Positions 1 to 12,770 of a stretch of 64,000 bases of DNA are shown here, piece after piece (positions within the stretch are counted from its first letter, which is position 1; every line of letters begins with the position of its first letter). Both the position numbers and the translations under genes were made by a program. Origin of the DNA: Galeopsis tetrahit (taxonomy: Eukaryota; Streptophyta; Magnoliopsida; Lamiales; Lamiaceae). Under the pieces are notes generated by a model, which made no database searches, was not told the origin of the DNA, and saw only the letters and a program-made list of their open reading frames with translations. The DNA is taken from NCBI GenBank assembly GCA_963675135.1, contig OY776129.1:74741348-74805347 (forward strand), written 5' to 3'.

Positions 1-2675
1 ACTTTTACACGATTTTTTTTCATCACACGAGATCTTTCAGTTTAATTAGTTTTATATTACGTTCTAAACTGTCAATACACGTACGTCATCACTAAAATAT
101 ACGTATATATATATTATACAATAATATATGATGTTGAAATAAGAGAGAGTACTGTCCATAATAAGTATTTTGTGTATTGAATTTCACTTTAATAGATTCA
201 TTCCATCGATGAAACAATATTAAAAGTGGCTTTTACTAATTTTCAAGACTTCAGTAGCAATTTGAAAGAGCTGGCACATTGCTTGAAATTTCCTCACATA
301 CAAATAATATATATACTCGTACAAAATTTAGAATTTTTTTTACAAAACTACATTTAATTTAATTTTAGAAAATTGTACAAGGTTAAGGAAAAAGAATGTT
401 AAGAGTTAGACAATTTAACAGATAAAAGCTTGAAATACTTTCATAATTAACAAAGTAGAATGAAATATATATAGTATATTCCATTAGTGGAAATACATTT
501 AATTAGAAATAAAACCACGTACGGAACACGTGAGGAGAAAATATTAAAGGGAAAATGTCATATAATTTAAAGAAGAATTAATACATTATTAAGAACTCTC
601 ACACATCGAAAAATTCTTATGTTTGAGCTTTGAGGCAACTTCAAAAATTAATCTGTAATCATTTTACTAAGAATTACCAGAAAAATGAATTAATTCGAAG
701 GATTCATCCAACTCATATGATATTCTTTCGTATTTATTATATGTAATACATATTTGTCCTTCTTATAATAACATAGAAATCGTGGACACGTTTTTATTTT
801 TATCTTTACACGATTTTTGTGAAAAAATTTATTTGACTCAGATTTGACCTGCAAATTTTTCTACCTCTTTTCTAATGTGGGCTAATGTTGTATATGCAAT
901 ATTGCAAATAAATATTTGTGATTGAAAATTAATACTATACATGTTACATACATAAATAAATTTGAAACGGTAAAAGAAAAATAATATATTTATTTTTTGA
1001 GGGGTAAAATATACTACTCCAGTATATAGTAAAGTTGATTTTTGTTTACAAATGGTGATGCATACAGTAGGTGCCCAAAACATGGCAATCCTATCTTCTA
1101 GATATAATAATAAAAATGTCGTTTTGCCAAATTTACCTGTGTATGAGACAAATTACCCGACCACTAGTAAATCAAATTTCTTGTCTTGTTTTAACCGTGG
1201 GCCGCTAAATTTGCTGATTCTCTGTGTTGTAAAGTCAATTTTGTTGAATTGTTTCTTCCCAATCTTTCAATTCTGTTTTTACCTCCACTATACGACATGG
1301 TTAAAAAGATCCTTGTATTTCCCATCACATTTAGCATAAAGAGGTGCCAAGTTTGACTAAATTATATATTTTTCTTCTAAATTGTGTCCTATTTATGAAT
1401 CTACCTTTTGCAACATCTGGATTTTTTTAAACCAATTTTTATTGAGTTCATGGGACATTAGTTAATTAAGATAAGTTTTATCTTTTATAATTATGTTTTT
1501 AATAGGAATGCCAAAAAAACACTTTAATGTATTGTTTAATATTTTGATATATATGAATTAATGTTGGGACTGTTTGATTAAAATATTTAATTTTAAATTT
1601 AATTGTGCTCATGGAATTGTCTTACGGTAATTAGTGGATGGTTTATTTTGTTCAAGACAGATCTAATACGACTTAATTCCAAACTCCTAGTTAATTGGAT
1701 TATCATGACCCTTTCCAGATCTTAACCTTAATAAATACGGAGTATTGCCGCAAGTCCGCAACCATGGGCGAATTTTTTTTTTTTTTTTTAATGGAGGATA
1801 AATTTCTTATATTGTTGTACTCCTATTTAAAAAATATGTCATCCTAAGTTCATGCACACATATTAAAAAAAATATTGACTTCCCACTTAATTAATTATTT
1901 TATTATTCTTGTAGAATTTTGAAAACTATTACTGGAGTATTATTTAAGTAATTATTAATGAGTTTAAGGGTAAATTGGGAAGAAACACATCTAATTAATA
2001 TTGAAAAATGCAAAATGACATTTAAATTGAATATGAGAAAGTATATTTTAAATTAATTTTCTGTTTATTGGAGTAGCAGTTATGGGGAGTATTAATTTTT
2101 ACGGGAAAATAATATTTTTACAAATATTCTTAAAATAATAAGTAAGTTGACAAGTCTTTTAACTTTTTAAATGTTCTCCCACAAGGCACAGAATAAAATA
2201 AAAATGTCAAAATTACAATGACCTGGTTGTAGAGGTTTTGGGTCCAGTCTAATTATTTTCAAATCTGAAATGGTTGATTTGGAATTTGGACACAAAATTC
2301 CTGATTTCACATTGATAGCATCACGGGCTTGGAAGCATGTTCAAATGGGCATATAATTAGTATATTTTAATTAAGGGTTTAGGGTCAAATTAAATTATAG
2401 ACAAGCTGGATTGAGTGTGACCCGTCTACAAGCTTATTAGGGTCAACATGACGTAGACCTACCAACTATATAATATTATGCACAATGTTAAAAATATAGG
2501 TATATGAAATTTTTAATACATGAATTTAACAAAATAATTTAAACAAATTTTATTTATATTATTAGTATGGTAATCTCTTCGAAGTGTTAATTACAAAACC
2601 ATTAATTATAATTCATTACTACTATTTAAACTAATTTGAAATTATATTTGCTAGCTGTGTGTGCTAAAAAATAGG
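1..2675. other. AT-rich intergenic DNA, no gene seen
   Basis: No reading frame here resembles a protein I recognise. The longest open frames (838-1083 minus and 1052-1339 plus) overlap each other, have biased AT-driven composition and show no motif. Short homopolymer runs are present, for example poly-T near 1770. The stretch ends at the 5-bp target site ATAGG (2671-2675) of the copia element. Confidence 0.7.
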
Positions 2676-4276
2676 TGTTGGTCCTTGGTGGAGTATGACA
2701 CAAGTGTATGGGGGAATGCACTTGTGTATGCAAATTCTTTTCTTTTTAACAAAACTGATCTTATCAGGCAGGTTGTCTCACAACTGGCCTGAGTGAGAAC
2801 TTTGATAGATACTTGTCCTACTGATTACTATTGAGTTATCAGTTGGCTAAATATCTAAGAGAGTTGCTAAGTGCGGAATGTGGTTGGCCTTTGACTTAAA
2901 GAAATACTCCAAGTTAATTTCTGAAAAGATACTGGTTATTAGGGACTTTGTCCAAGACAGATTTTCTGGCTTACTGACTCTTGCTTCTTTAAAATATGTT
3001 TGAATGTAAGTGCAATAAAGAATGCAGTAATTAAATGGCACACAAGTTTATAGTGGTTCAGAGACTCAAGCTCCTACATCCACTTTCCCTGATTGAACAG
3101 GATAATTCCTTCACAATGAAATTAGCTTGTTTTATAGTGCCAAGGTGCACTGATCAACAACACTCTCTCAGTGTTTTGATCCCTAGGATAATCTGAGTCC
3201 TAGTGCTCAATCTCTCTAAGTTAAGACTGTGTTTCACTCTAACAGTCATTAACTCCTCACTTCTACAACAAACACTCTCTTCACTAAATGAGATAAGGTT
3301 TGAGGTTTGGTTCCAACTAGTAGAGATATCCTTTACAATAAGAACAGTGTAAAGGCTTAGGATATCTCAATGCTAAGCTTTGGATGTTTACAAAGATTGG
3401 CTTAGCTAAATGAAGTGATTTAGGAAACTTGGGATTCTGAAGAACAGCTTGGTTTCCTTTGAAAGCTTGATAGTAATTTGATAGCTTATAGTTGGATTCT
3501 GAATCCCTTTGATCACTTCTGTATTTATAGGCAAATTTGAACAACTAACCGTTGGAGGGATAGCAATTCAAATATGTCTATTTGCAGCACCATTGAAACG
3601 GCTATGAAGCTTGGCATCCTTTTATTCACTGTGTAAAAGGGCTCTTCAATGGTTGCTTGAATGAATGTGTTGACTTCTGACAAATGCGGCTGAGAAGACT
3701 TGTGTCAGTTTTCAAATTTGCACATTGTCCTAGGTTGATTTGTGGCAAACTCTACACACAACCAACGGTCAGATGGGACAAGCTCCCTGAACATTCCTGC
3801 TGCAATTTAGAATGTTCTACCATTCATTCAATGTTTCACTCTTTAATGCTCTAAGTCTTCAATGCTTGTTTCAGGCATGATTGGCAATAAATGCTTCATT
3901 GAATGTGTCTTCTGAGGGCTTTGGCATTCAATGCTCTTGATCATTTGTACTTCAATTGACTTGATCATTTTGCATTTATGAGCACAGCTTTATTGTTCTT
4001 GATCTCTTCAGCTCAGTTGTCCACTTGGTCAGCTTGCCTTGAATAGTTCAGCAACTTTGGCCTAGAGACTTATCAAGCTGCCTAACATTCCAGCTTTGGA
4101 CAACTAACCTGAACACTAAAATCTCACAACATTCCTGAGATTTTTACTTAAGCAATCTACATACTCAAGTACACTGAGACAACTTGCCTAAACTTGACTT
4201 GAGCATATCTCAACTAATCTGAACATCATCAATCAGGGGTTTTGGTATCTAGATCAAAATCATTTTATTCCCAACA
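2676..4276 (-). repeat. 3' LTR of the copia element
   Basis: This 1,601-bp LTR begins TGTTGGTCC and ends CCCAACA on the plus strand. It is nearly identical to the LTR at 14646-16260 at a constant offset of 11,984 after one indel. Small open frames inside it recur identically in the other LTR and are not genes. It lies downstream of the coding frames in transcription order, so it is the 3' LTR. Confidence 0.95.
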
Positions 4277-4277
4277 A

Positions 4278-4290
4278 TTTCCCCCTTTTT
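4278..4290 (-). other. Polypurine tract of the copia element
   Basis: On the minus strand this reads A5-G5-A3 and sits one base before the LTR start. It is preceded by CATCATC (about 4291-4297). This is the priming site for plus-strand DNA synthesis in LTR retrotransposons. The combination with CATCATC is a known Sirevirus hallmark. Confidence 0.85.
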
Positions 4291-4592
4291 GATGATGCCA
4301 AAACCTATTACAAAGGGAACTTGACTTATACTATTCTTTATCTTCAGGATTAGTGAACTGGTCAACTTTCCTGAAAGAAACTGTTAGCACAATAAATCAA
4401 GTATATATGTAATGTCAGGTTAGTTGAGATAATGAGTTGTTATCTCTTGATAGAAAATCAGTGGTCCTTTTATATATCATCAAGCATTACAGATCAGAAA
4501 ATCAAGGACAACATGACTGAAATAGAGAAAACAAAATAACAACATCATAAGTAATCATAAAAACCAGATAGGGAAGAGATAAACTTATCCAT

Positions 4593-6725
4593 TCAGAGAG
4601 TTCCATCATCCTGAGGAGCAATGCCATATTGAGCCCAGACCCTTTTCTTCAGCTCCCAAACATCCTTGTTGGAGCCTCTAGGGCCAATCTTCATCTTCTC
4701 CATCTTCATGATGTTGATGAACTCCTCCAGAATCTTTCCCTCATCAATTAAGTTCCCATTGAACTTAGGAGGCATGTACAGAATTGGACCAGGGGCCTTG
4801 AATTCAACTCTTGCCATCTCAGCTGCTACAAACAGCTTTTGGTAGAGGTCCCTATGATTCTCAAACATGAACTGGACAAAGACTTCATCTACACTCTCTT
4901 CAAGCCACTTTCCAATGACATAGAAGTCATATACAAAACTTCTCTTGGCCTCCTCCCATGCATCATTCAGTGAGATTGGAACCCACTTATCATGGTGAGG
5001 GTACTGAGTGTCCCATCTTTGCAGCATTTGAGGTTTGAGCCTTCTGTATGAAGCCCTCCTTCTTGGAGCTTTGAAGTTTGCCCTTCTTTCATCTCTTGCC
5101 TTGTTGGCCTCAACCAGCTGATCCATTCTCTCTTTAGCCCTTTGAAGAGCTAGCTTCTCTTGTGTCTCTGGATCTTTGCCAAATCCTTCTTCAAACAGTT
5201 TAGAAGGATCATCAGCAAGCTTGGGCACACCAACTTCAGGCTCTCTGTCCTGTACCTCCTCTTCAACATCTTCATCAATGACAGGCAGCTTGGCTGCTTT
5301 CTTCAATCTCTTTGATTGCCTTACTGGAGTAGATTCTTCAGTCTGAAATTCTGAAGGCAAAGTCAGGCTGGTTGGGAATTCATTGAAGGCTTCCAATTCC
5401 TTCCTCTTTCTTTCAGATGACCTTGTCACCTTCCCCCTTACTTCAGCAACCTTCTCTTTGGGGTCAAGTCCAGCTGACTCACCACCAGGCCTTTGTTGCT
5501 TTCTTGCCTGACTCTCCATTGCTGACATCATGGACTCTTTAACATCAATTTGAATCTGCTCTTCTTCAGTCAAGCTTTCAATATCCATTGGGCCTTTGCC
5601 TTTCCCAATGTCCTCTACTGCCTCCTCCTCAATCTCAGGGACCTTCTCCTTTCCCTTAGGTTCACCAATCACCAAGGTTCCCTTTGCCCTTGCTCTCTCT
5701 CTTTCCCCCTTTTTGGCATTATCAAAACACTGGGGCTTTAATTCAATCATAGAAACTGAGAGATGTGAGTGGGCCTGAGTGAGGGACTTCAACTCCTGCA
5801 GTAGATAAACATTCTCATCATGAATGTTTTGCATTTTATCATCTGCCATGCTAAAAAATGTGTGAACTGGCTTCATCTTTTGAGTAACAATTGCATCCAA
5901 TGTGGCTTTCAGTGATTGATCAAGTTTGGCCTGAAGTTGTTCAGTGAGGTTGGCCACAACTTGATCAGACACTTTGGCCATAAGTTCAACAGTGAATTTC
6001 TCAGCAGCCTCTTTCACCATTGCAGCTTTCAATTCTTCAGCCTTCTTCCTTTGGGCTGCTGTCCTCTGCCTTAGAGCATCCTTGATTGTTTTTCTTAATG
6101 CTTTCACATTATACTTGTACAAATCTTTAAGACCCTGCTGCTCTTTCTTCACAGATCTTGTGAATTTTCCCATAGCATCCTTGGCCTTTGTCACGTCAGT
6201 TGAAACTGTTTGCAGTCCAGTTTCAACTCCACAAATTCTTGCATCCAATGTGGGCAGGATCACCTCCTCTGAGCCAGTTAGCCTCATCTCCACAGAGGCT
6301 AGAGTTTTTCCTTGGCCATCTAGGGTATCAATTGTTGCTGCATGTGCCTTACCAACTTCCCTGACCAAAGTATCCAACTTCTCTGATTGTTCTTCAATGA
6401 TAGATGCAGTTTGAGTAGCAATTTGAAAGCCTGCTTCAGTAGTGTTGGCTTGCTCAAAGTACATCTTATTTAATGTGGAGACATTGGCTGATACTGCTTC
6501 AAGGTCAATGTCAGCATCAACAGGTATATCTGTAAGAGAGGCATCTGCAAAAATTTGCTCAATTGTAACAGCAACAGAATCTGCAAAACTAAGAGTGTTA
6601 GTAAAAACTCCCTCAACACCCTCATTTTTTCTTTCTCCCATAAGGCCTGATACATCAGCACCTTCTCTCTCTTTTTCAACTAAATTCTTTTCTTCTTCAT
6701 TCAATTCAGATGGACTCACATACAT
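4593..6725 (-). CDS. C-terminal half of the Sirevirus env-position protein
   Basis: This open frame of 710 codons lies between pol and the 3' LTR. It is in the same frame as the 844-codon frame upstream and is separated from it by one TAA at 6765-6767 plus 13 codons, so both were probably one protein. Residues from about 90 to 330 are rich in heptad-like A/L/E/K patterns and look like coiled coil. A highly charged K/E-rich middle follows (residues 340-560). I see no signal peptide and no convincing membrane segment, so 'envelope-like' describes position only. In soybean SIRE1 the env-like frame is known to be expressed by stop-codon suppression. Here nothing shows that this half is translated. 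It contains no domain I recognise. Confidence 0.6.
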   Translation of the reverse strand: MYVSPSELNEEEKNLVEKEREGADVSGLMGERKNEGVEGVFTNTLSFADSVAVTIEQIFADASLTDIPVDADIDLEAVSANVSTLNKMYFEQANTTEAGFQIATQTASIIEEQSEKLDTLVREVGKAHAATIDTLDGQGKTLASVEMRLTGSEEVILPTLDARICGVETGLQTVSTDVTKAKDAMGKFTRSVKKEQQGLKDLYKYNVKALRKTIKDALRQRTAAQRKKAEELKAAMVKEAAEKFTVELMAKVSDQVVANLTEQLQAKLDQSLKATLDAIVTQKMKPVHTFFSMADDKMQNIHDENVYLLQELKSLTQAHSHLSVSMIELKPQCFDNAKKGERERARAKGTLVIGEPKGKEKVPEIEEEAVEDIGKGKGPMDIESLTEEEQIQIDVKESMMSAMESQARKQQRPGGESAGLDPKEKVAEVRGKVTRSSERKRKELEAFNEFPTSLTLPSEFQTEESTPVRQSKRLKKAAKLPVIDEDVEEEVQDREPEVGVPKLADDPSKLFEEGFGKDPETQEKLALQRAKERMDQLVEANKARDERRANFKAPRRRASYRRLKPQMLQRWDTQYPHHDKWVPISLNDAWEEAKRSFVYDFYVIGKWLEESVDEVFVQFMFENHRDLYQKLFVAAEMARVEFKAPGPILYMPPKFNGNLIDEGKILEEFINIMKMEKMKIGPRGSNKDVWELKKRVWAQYGIAPQDDGTL

Positions 6726-6764
6726 TTGAGAATCAGGCCTCCTTTCACCAAGGGATTCATCAAG

Positions 6765-9350
6765 TTAAGATTTGACTTGAAGAATTGCCTGACTCTCATA
6801 TTGGGCTGCACCCAATATTTCTACCTCATCTCCCTCTTTTTGTGGTGCACTCAGGGAACCTGTAATCACACAATCCTCACCATCATCTCCCTCTGAGTTT
6901 TCACCACTAATAGCCTTTTCAACTCTTTCCATTCCTAAACCTGACACCTCTATATCCTCAACAAGATCCACAGAGGGCAGTTGTTGGGAGATCACAGTGC
7001 TTGGGCATCCCAAGGCCACTGAGTCATCCTGAATGACTAAAGGCTGGTCAATGTCCAACTGTCCTGACATTGATGAGGCTTTAGCCAAACTAGCTTCTCC
7101 TATGGAAGTCTCAACATTGTCAAGCTGTGCCTCAGGTTCAGAAGAACCATCCTTGGCCAATGCATCTTGGACTGAGTCACCATCTTTGGTCAACTCCTCT
7201 GAATGATCAGAGTCCTTTTCAGAATGATAGGTCAAGTAATGTACCTGAGCAGAGTTGAGGCCAAGAGGGTTGGGATTGGTGTGATCATCATCATTATCAT
7301 CATCAGATGGACTATCAGGGTGCCTGAGTCCCTGTGCAATTCTTTCTCTCTCAGCAAGCACCTTCTCATGAACAATGGTGCAAAACAGGGCCTCAGTGGT
7401 CAACACACTGGATTTCTTGACATTAGCAAAATGTAAGAGCCTGTTCTCTTCAACCTGCCACCAGCTTGCTCCTTTATCCTGTATAGCCTGAGCAATTTCC
7501 ACCATAGTTCTATCCTTGATCTCCACAAGAGCTCTGAGATCATAGAACTGTTGTTGCAGCCTAGGATACTCCTTCAATCCAGGATACAACTCATCCACAT
7601 TAGCCTTGGCAATTTGCCTTAGCATCCCCTCATAAGTGTACTCTTCACCACTTTCATCTCCAGAAGAGTTGGCTTGGGATTCAGGAGGGTTGGATTGGGA
7701 TTCAGGTAGGCTTGGCTGGATTTCAGGTAGGTTGGGTTCAGAAGAGCTTAAAACAATTTGGGATTCAGGTGCTTTTGAGAGCAATGTGCCTGAAGAGGTA
7801 ATTGGAATGGCTGGAATGGGTGGGAGAACAACTTGATCACCTTCTTGAAGAACAGTTTCAAGAAGTTTGGTATATGAGAGAAGTCTTGGATCAAGTGGGG
7901 AAAAAGGTCTATCCTCAAGATTGACCAAATCTGCCAGCACATCAATGCCTGCTCTATCAGGTGCACCTTCTGGTGAATAAACCTTCTTTGCAATAATTGG
8001 GGCATCTTCAGGAGTCTTGCACTCCTCTTCTTCATGCCTTGATGGAGATATTCTTCTGGACTGAAAATCAGGAGAGTTGGCTTCAGGACTGTTGGTCTTG
8101 GAATTAGACCTACTGGCTTGCCTAATCTCCTTGAAGAACTCTTTCTTCTTTTTTTCCTCCTCCATCAACTTCTGCTTCTCAGAAGTCTTGATGATTCTTC
8201 TCCTCCTTTCAGATCTTGTTGGCTGGTCAAGATCCCTGAATTCTGTTACACTTTCAGGCTGTAAGGGAACAACCTCTCTGACTTCTTCACCCTCTTCAAG
8301 GGGGTTGACTCCTTCATCAGCAACCTTCTCAATCTCCTCAGAAGTGGCTCCTCCACTTCTAGACTGGATTTTTGGGGAAGATTCACTCAGAATCTTCTTC
8401 ATTCTCTTCATTTTTGGTTGAGCTTTTGTTGGTTGGGATTTCCTTTTTCTTGGAGAGGCTCTTGTTGTTGGAACAACTGCAACAACTTTCTTGGAGGCAG
8501 TCTCCTGCTTTCTCTTTTCTGTCTTTGAAGACAGCTTTCTGAACATCACCTTTTGAGCAGGAAAAGGCTTTGGCTTTGCTTGTAGATGGGTGTAATGAGC
8601 AAATCTTTCCAAGAGTAGGCTGGCTCTTGTGCAGAACTGAAGTCTTCCATCTACTACCACCTTGTGGTGTTTCACCTCCTTAAACTTGAATTTCTCATTC
8701 ATCATTTTGTCCAAGATAAAGCTTTTCCAATCAAACTTGACTCTCTTCTCAGCAGAGTCAATCACAGCAGCCATTACTCTTAACTTATGCATACTTATTT
8801 GTTCAACACTCCCAGAGTGACTTAACAAACTCTTCACCATACAATCAAACAAGTGTCTAAAAACAGGCTTTAGAGTGTTCTTGTTTTGAGCACTTACTAG
8901 CTTTTTGGGTGTGAGCAGCCATGGAAGGTAGAACTCCTGATCTTCTCCTTCCTTGTAAGTTTCTGGATTTAGGCCTTCTGATGGTAGCCCAAAGCTAGCA
9001 TCCAAATCCTCTGCAGTGAAGATGATGGTGTGTTGGCTCTCTTCTTCTTCATCTTCCTCAGCATATGTGAGCTTGGTGCACACATCACCCTTCTTGCCCT
9101 TCCATCTGAGATGGGCAAAGAATTCAACCATGAAGGAGTTCAGACATGAATCTGGCTTGGTGCCTAAGAACTTCTCTAGCCCAGCCTCCCTTAGCCATTG
9201 GAGGACTTGTTGAACTTCAGTGTCTGGACTATCAAAGGCAACTAGTTTCTCAAACCAAAGAGAGTTTGGATTACTGAGATAGGAGAAATCAATGTCCAAG
9301 GAGGAATCATTGAAATCTACAAGTTCTTATCTTTTGATTTTGGGTGCCAT
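6765..9350 (-). pseudogene. N-terminal half of the Sirevirus env-position protein, with an early stop
   Basis: The open frame of 844 codons runs 9299-6765, but its first codon in that range is TTG. The same frame continues upstream to an ATG at 9348-9350 and is cut only by TAA at 9327-9329 (codon 8). The natural start was therefore probably the ATG, now followed by a nonsense codon. The first 250 residues resemble the 'putative plant transposon protein' type of region found in plant retroelements, which is a family impression, not a search result. Residues about 270-420 are basic and then acidic. Around residues 500-540 short repeats of the type PESQ occur. A second stop at 6765 separates it from the C-terminal half. 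The function of this protein class is unknown. Confidence 0.6.
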
Positions 9351-10027
9351 GGATAATATGAGAATTTGGTAGGGTTTTTGGAGAGTAGTTGCAGGTTTGA
9401 GAGGTTTTGAAAATCTTAAGAGTTTGAAACAATATGAGTGCGTGAGGATGAAGGTAAAACTGAGGAGTTTATATATGTGGGGAGTTTATTAACCGCTGGT
9501 TAATAGAAAGTGGCAGTGGGTAATAGTAAAAACCAATTGAATAAAGTAGGGTAGTGGTCTTTAGGTGGTTTGATGGAAGTTTAATGCAAATCAATGGTCT
9601 TGATGATGGCTCAAGAATTCATGAAATCTCAATTAAGATTTTTGCATTAAATGCTGATTTGCCTTTTTGGTGGTAAAAATCTTTATAGCACACTCCATCC
9701 TAAAATGGCCTACTCTTAGACCAAGAAACCTCTTAAATGTCTAATCAATGCAAAAAAAAATAGCAATGATTATCCAATTAACTCGGACAAACATCCTGAG
9801 ATGTGCTTTGGTTTCTGTGAAAGTCAAACTGCCTGATGAACCTGCCTGAGTGGGTCCCAAGGTTGCTGACTGGGTTCCACTTGGACAAAGCTCCTGACCA
9901 ACATTGTTGAACACCATAGGGACAACTTTGCTGAGTTTCCCTTTTTGGCAGACTGCTTCAGTGAGGTTGGTCAACTTTGCTGAAGTTCATCTAAATGAGC
10001 TTCCCCCTTCATATGAGCTTTCTTTCC
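9351..10027 (-). other. Spacer between pol and the env-position frame
   Basis: About 680 bases separate the pol stop (TGA, 10028-10030) from the ATG at 9348-9350. The env-position frame is not in the pol frame, so simple readthrough of the pol stop would not reach it. No credible protein is encoded here. A subgenomic or spliced transcript could start in this spacer, but no element proves it. Confidence 0.5.
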
Positions 10028-12552
10028 TCATTTCTCCATCTTGCCTGGATCAAGTAAGCCCAATTCAGCTGACAATTCCAAGAATCTTGCTTCAGCTAAA
10101 GGCTTAGTCAAGATATCAGCTTTTTGCTTATCAGTGTGAATTTTGACAAGCTTGATATCTTTCTTCTCCACATGATCCCTTATGAAGTGATGCTTGATAT
10201 CCACATGCTTGCATCTGGTGTGGAGCACTGGATTCTGTGAGATGGCAATTGCACTGTTGTTGTCACAGAATATTGGCACTTCATTTGAGATGACTTTGTA
10301 GTCTCTAAGTTGTTGCCTGAGCCAAAGTATCTGAGCACAGCAACTTCCAGCTGCTACATATTCTGCTTCAGTTGTTGAAGTTGCAACTGTGTTTTGCTTT
10401 TTGGAGAACCATGAGATAAGCTTGCTGCCCAAGAATTGACATGTTCCAGAGGTGGATTTTCTGTCAATTCTACATCCTCCATAATCTGCATCTGAATATC
10501 CAGTGAGCTCAATGTTGTCATCAGCTGGATACCACAATCCAAGATTCTCAGATCCCTTGAGATATCTTAGGATTCTCTTGGCAGCATCAAGATGGCTCTT
10601 CTTTGGATTGGCTTGAAATCTTGCACACACTCCAACTGCAAATGTGATATCAGGCCTGCTTGCAGTGAGATATAGCAAGGATCCTATGATTCCCCTGTAG
10701 TTAGTGGAGTTTGTTGACTCTCCACTTTCATCAGGATCCATTTTCCAGTTAGTATTCATAGGAATTCTGACTGGCTTGCTTGTAGCACATCCAAATTTCT
10801 TGATCATGTCCCTTGTATACTTGGCCTGATTGATGAATATTCCCTTCTTTGATTGAGTGACTTGAAGTCCTAGGAAGAAATTCATCAATCCCATCATGGA
10901 CATCTCAAACTTGCTCTGCATGAGTTTGGAGAACTTCTCACACAACTTCTCATTTGGAGATCCAAATATAATGTCATCCACATAGATTTGGACTAACAAG
11001 ATATCATCTCCTTCACAGATTCTGAACAAGGTTCTGTCAACAGTGCCTTTGACAAACCCATGATCTAGAAGAAACTGTGATAAGGTGTCATACCAAGCTC
11101 TTGGAGCTTGCTTTAAGCCATAGAGAGCTTTCTTCAATCTGTACACCTTGTCTCCTTCTTCAAAGCCTGGGGGCTGTTCCACATACACTTCTTCTTTGAG
11201 CACCCCATTGAGAAATGCACTCTTCACATCCATTTGATATACCTTGAACCTCATGTGAGCTGCATATGCTAAGAAGAGTCTGATTGCCTCAAGTCTGGCC
11301 ACTGGAGCAAAGGTCTCATCATAATCTATCCCTTCAGATTGACAATATCCCTTAGCCACCAGTCTTGCTTTGTTCCTCACAATGATGTCATTTTCATTTT
11401 TCTTATTTTTAAACACCCATTTGGTTCCAATGACATCTTGATGAGTTGGCCTATCTACCAGCTCCCATACTTCATTTCTGGTGAACTGGTTCAGCTCTTC
11501 TTGCATGGCTATGATCCAGTTGGTGTCTTGTAGTGCTTCTTCAATATCTCCTGGTTCATTTTCTGAAAGGAAACAACAAAACAATGCACTTTCTCCATGA
11601 AACCTTCTAGTTTTGATCCCTTCACTTGGATTACCAAGTATCAGACTAGATGGGTGGTCTTGCAACCAAGTCCTTCTAGATCTGATCCCTTCAGGAGGAT
11701 TGTCCTCATCTGAGGTTGGATCACTAGGCTCATTAAATTCAGGAAAATTAATTGAAGGATCAAGCTCAGGATCATATTCAAGGGTATTGTCCTCATTGTC
11801 AGATGAGTTGACATTTTCATTGGTTCCCCCTTGAATATTGGATCCATTTACTACCTCAGCATTGCCTGCTTCTTCATTGGTAGTTGTTACCTGGTTTTGA
11901 ACTGGGATGGGGTCAGTCAGTTCAATATCACCTTCAGGTTGGTTGGCTTCAGGTTGATTGCCATCAGGTAGGTTGTCCAGTTTTTGATTCTCAGTTAGTT
12001 CAGGCTGGGCAACATCTACAAACACTGTCTCCTTGCTTTGAAGCCTTAGTCTGGTTGTTCTTTGTGTTATTTCATTAATATTCAGGTCTCTATCCCTGAA
12101 CTCGTCAATAGATTCATCAAACACAACATGAGGTGTTTCTTCCACAATAAGGGTTTTGCAATTGTAAACTCTGTAAGCCTTGCTGATTTGTGAATATCCA
12201 ACAAATATTCCTTCATCATCTTTGCTGTCAAAAGCTTTCAATTGCTCTTTCCCATTATTATGAATGAAACACTTACAACCAAATATGTGAAAATAAGCAA
12301 CAGTGGGCAATCTACCTTTCCATATTTGATATGGAGTTTTACCTTGTCCTTTGGTGATTAAGGACCTGTTTTGTGTGTGACATGCAGTGCTAATGGCTTC
12401 AGCCCAGAACCTTTTAGGCAGTTTGGATTCAGCAATCAAAGTTCTTGCTGCCTCTTTTAAGGTCCTGTTTCTTCTTTCAGCAACCCCATTTTGTTGAGGT
12501 GTTCTTGCTGCTGAAGTTTCATGAGTGATGCCATTTTTGTGGGATTATTGGT
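10028..12552 (-). pseudogene. Copia pol: integrase C-terminus, reverse transcriptase, RNase H
   Basis: The 803-codon open frame to 12439 begins at TTG. Homology continues upstream to the deletion junction near 12541-12552, where the frame meets a TAA. It holds the end of the integrase (the PQQNG...E region with the last catalytic Glu lies just upstream of 12439) and then the copia reverse transcriptase at residues about 312-560 with the YVDD catalytic box at 486-489. RNase H follows at about 640-790, with its acidic residues in YSDADY, EAEY and CDNNSA. The RT and RNase H parts are intact by eye. Because the integrase core is missing and the frame is no longer joined to gag, the polyprotein cannot be made normally. 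Confidence 0.9.
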
Positions 12553-12770
12553 CCAAATAAATCCATATGCAGTAGTTGAAGAACTCTCTCAGTTGAGATG
12601 ACAGGCTTTCCTTTAAATGAAGCTTTGATCTGCTTTCCTTCCTGACATGGCTGGCATATATGTTCTTTGGTGAACACTTGATTTGGCAGCCCTTTAACTA
12701 GAGAGTTTCTTGCAATCTTGTTGATGGTTTTGAAGTTCAGGTGGGTTAGTCTTTTGTGCCACAGCCAGCT
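12553..12770 (-). pseudogene. Copia GAG-pre-integrase and integrase N-terminal remnant
   Basis: After the TAA that ends the gag-protease frame, the same frame continues with the conserved pre-integrase start (WLWHKRLTHLNF), the HHCC zinc region (CQPC) and the first catalytic Asp region (HMDLFG). It then breaks near 12552. The next recognisable residues, in another frame, belong to the end of the catalytic core. Roughly 140 codons of the core, including the second catalytic Asp, are therefore missing. The size of the gap is inferred from the usual copia integrase layout. Confidence 0.8.

Noticed and set aside
1052..1339. 95-codon open frame on the plus strand
   Set aside because: Unrecognised, overlapped by an antisense frame, in AT-rich DNA without promoter or splice context.
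2847..3544. Small minus-strand open frames at 2847-3041 and 3317-3544
   Set aside because: They lie in the LTR and recur identically at 14831-15528, so they are LTR sequence and not genes.
5550..6729. Plus-strand open frames across the env-position region
   Set aside because: They are antisense shadows of the long minus-strand frame and lack any family resemblance.
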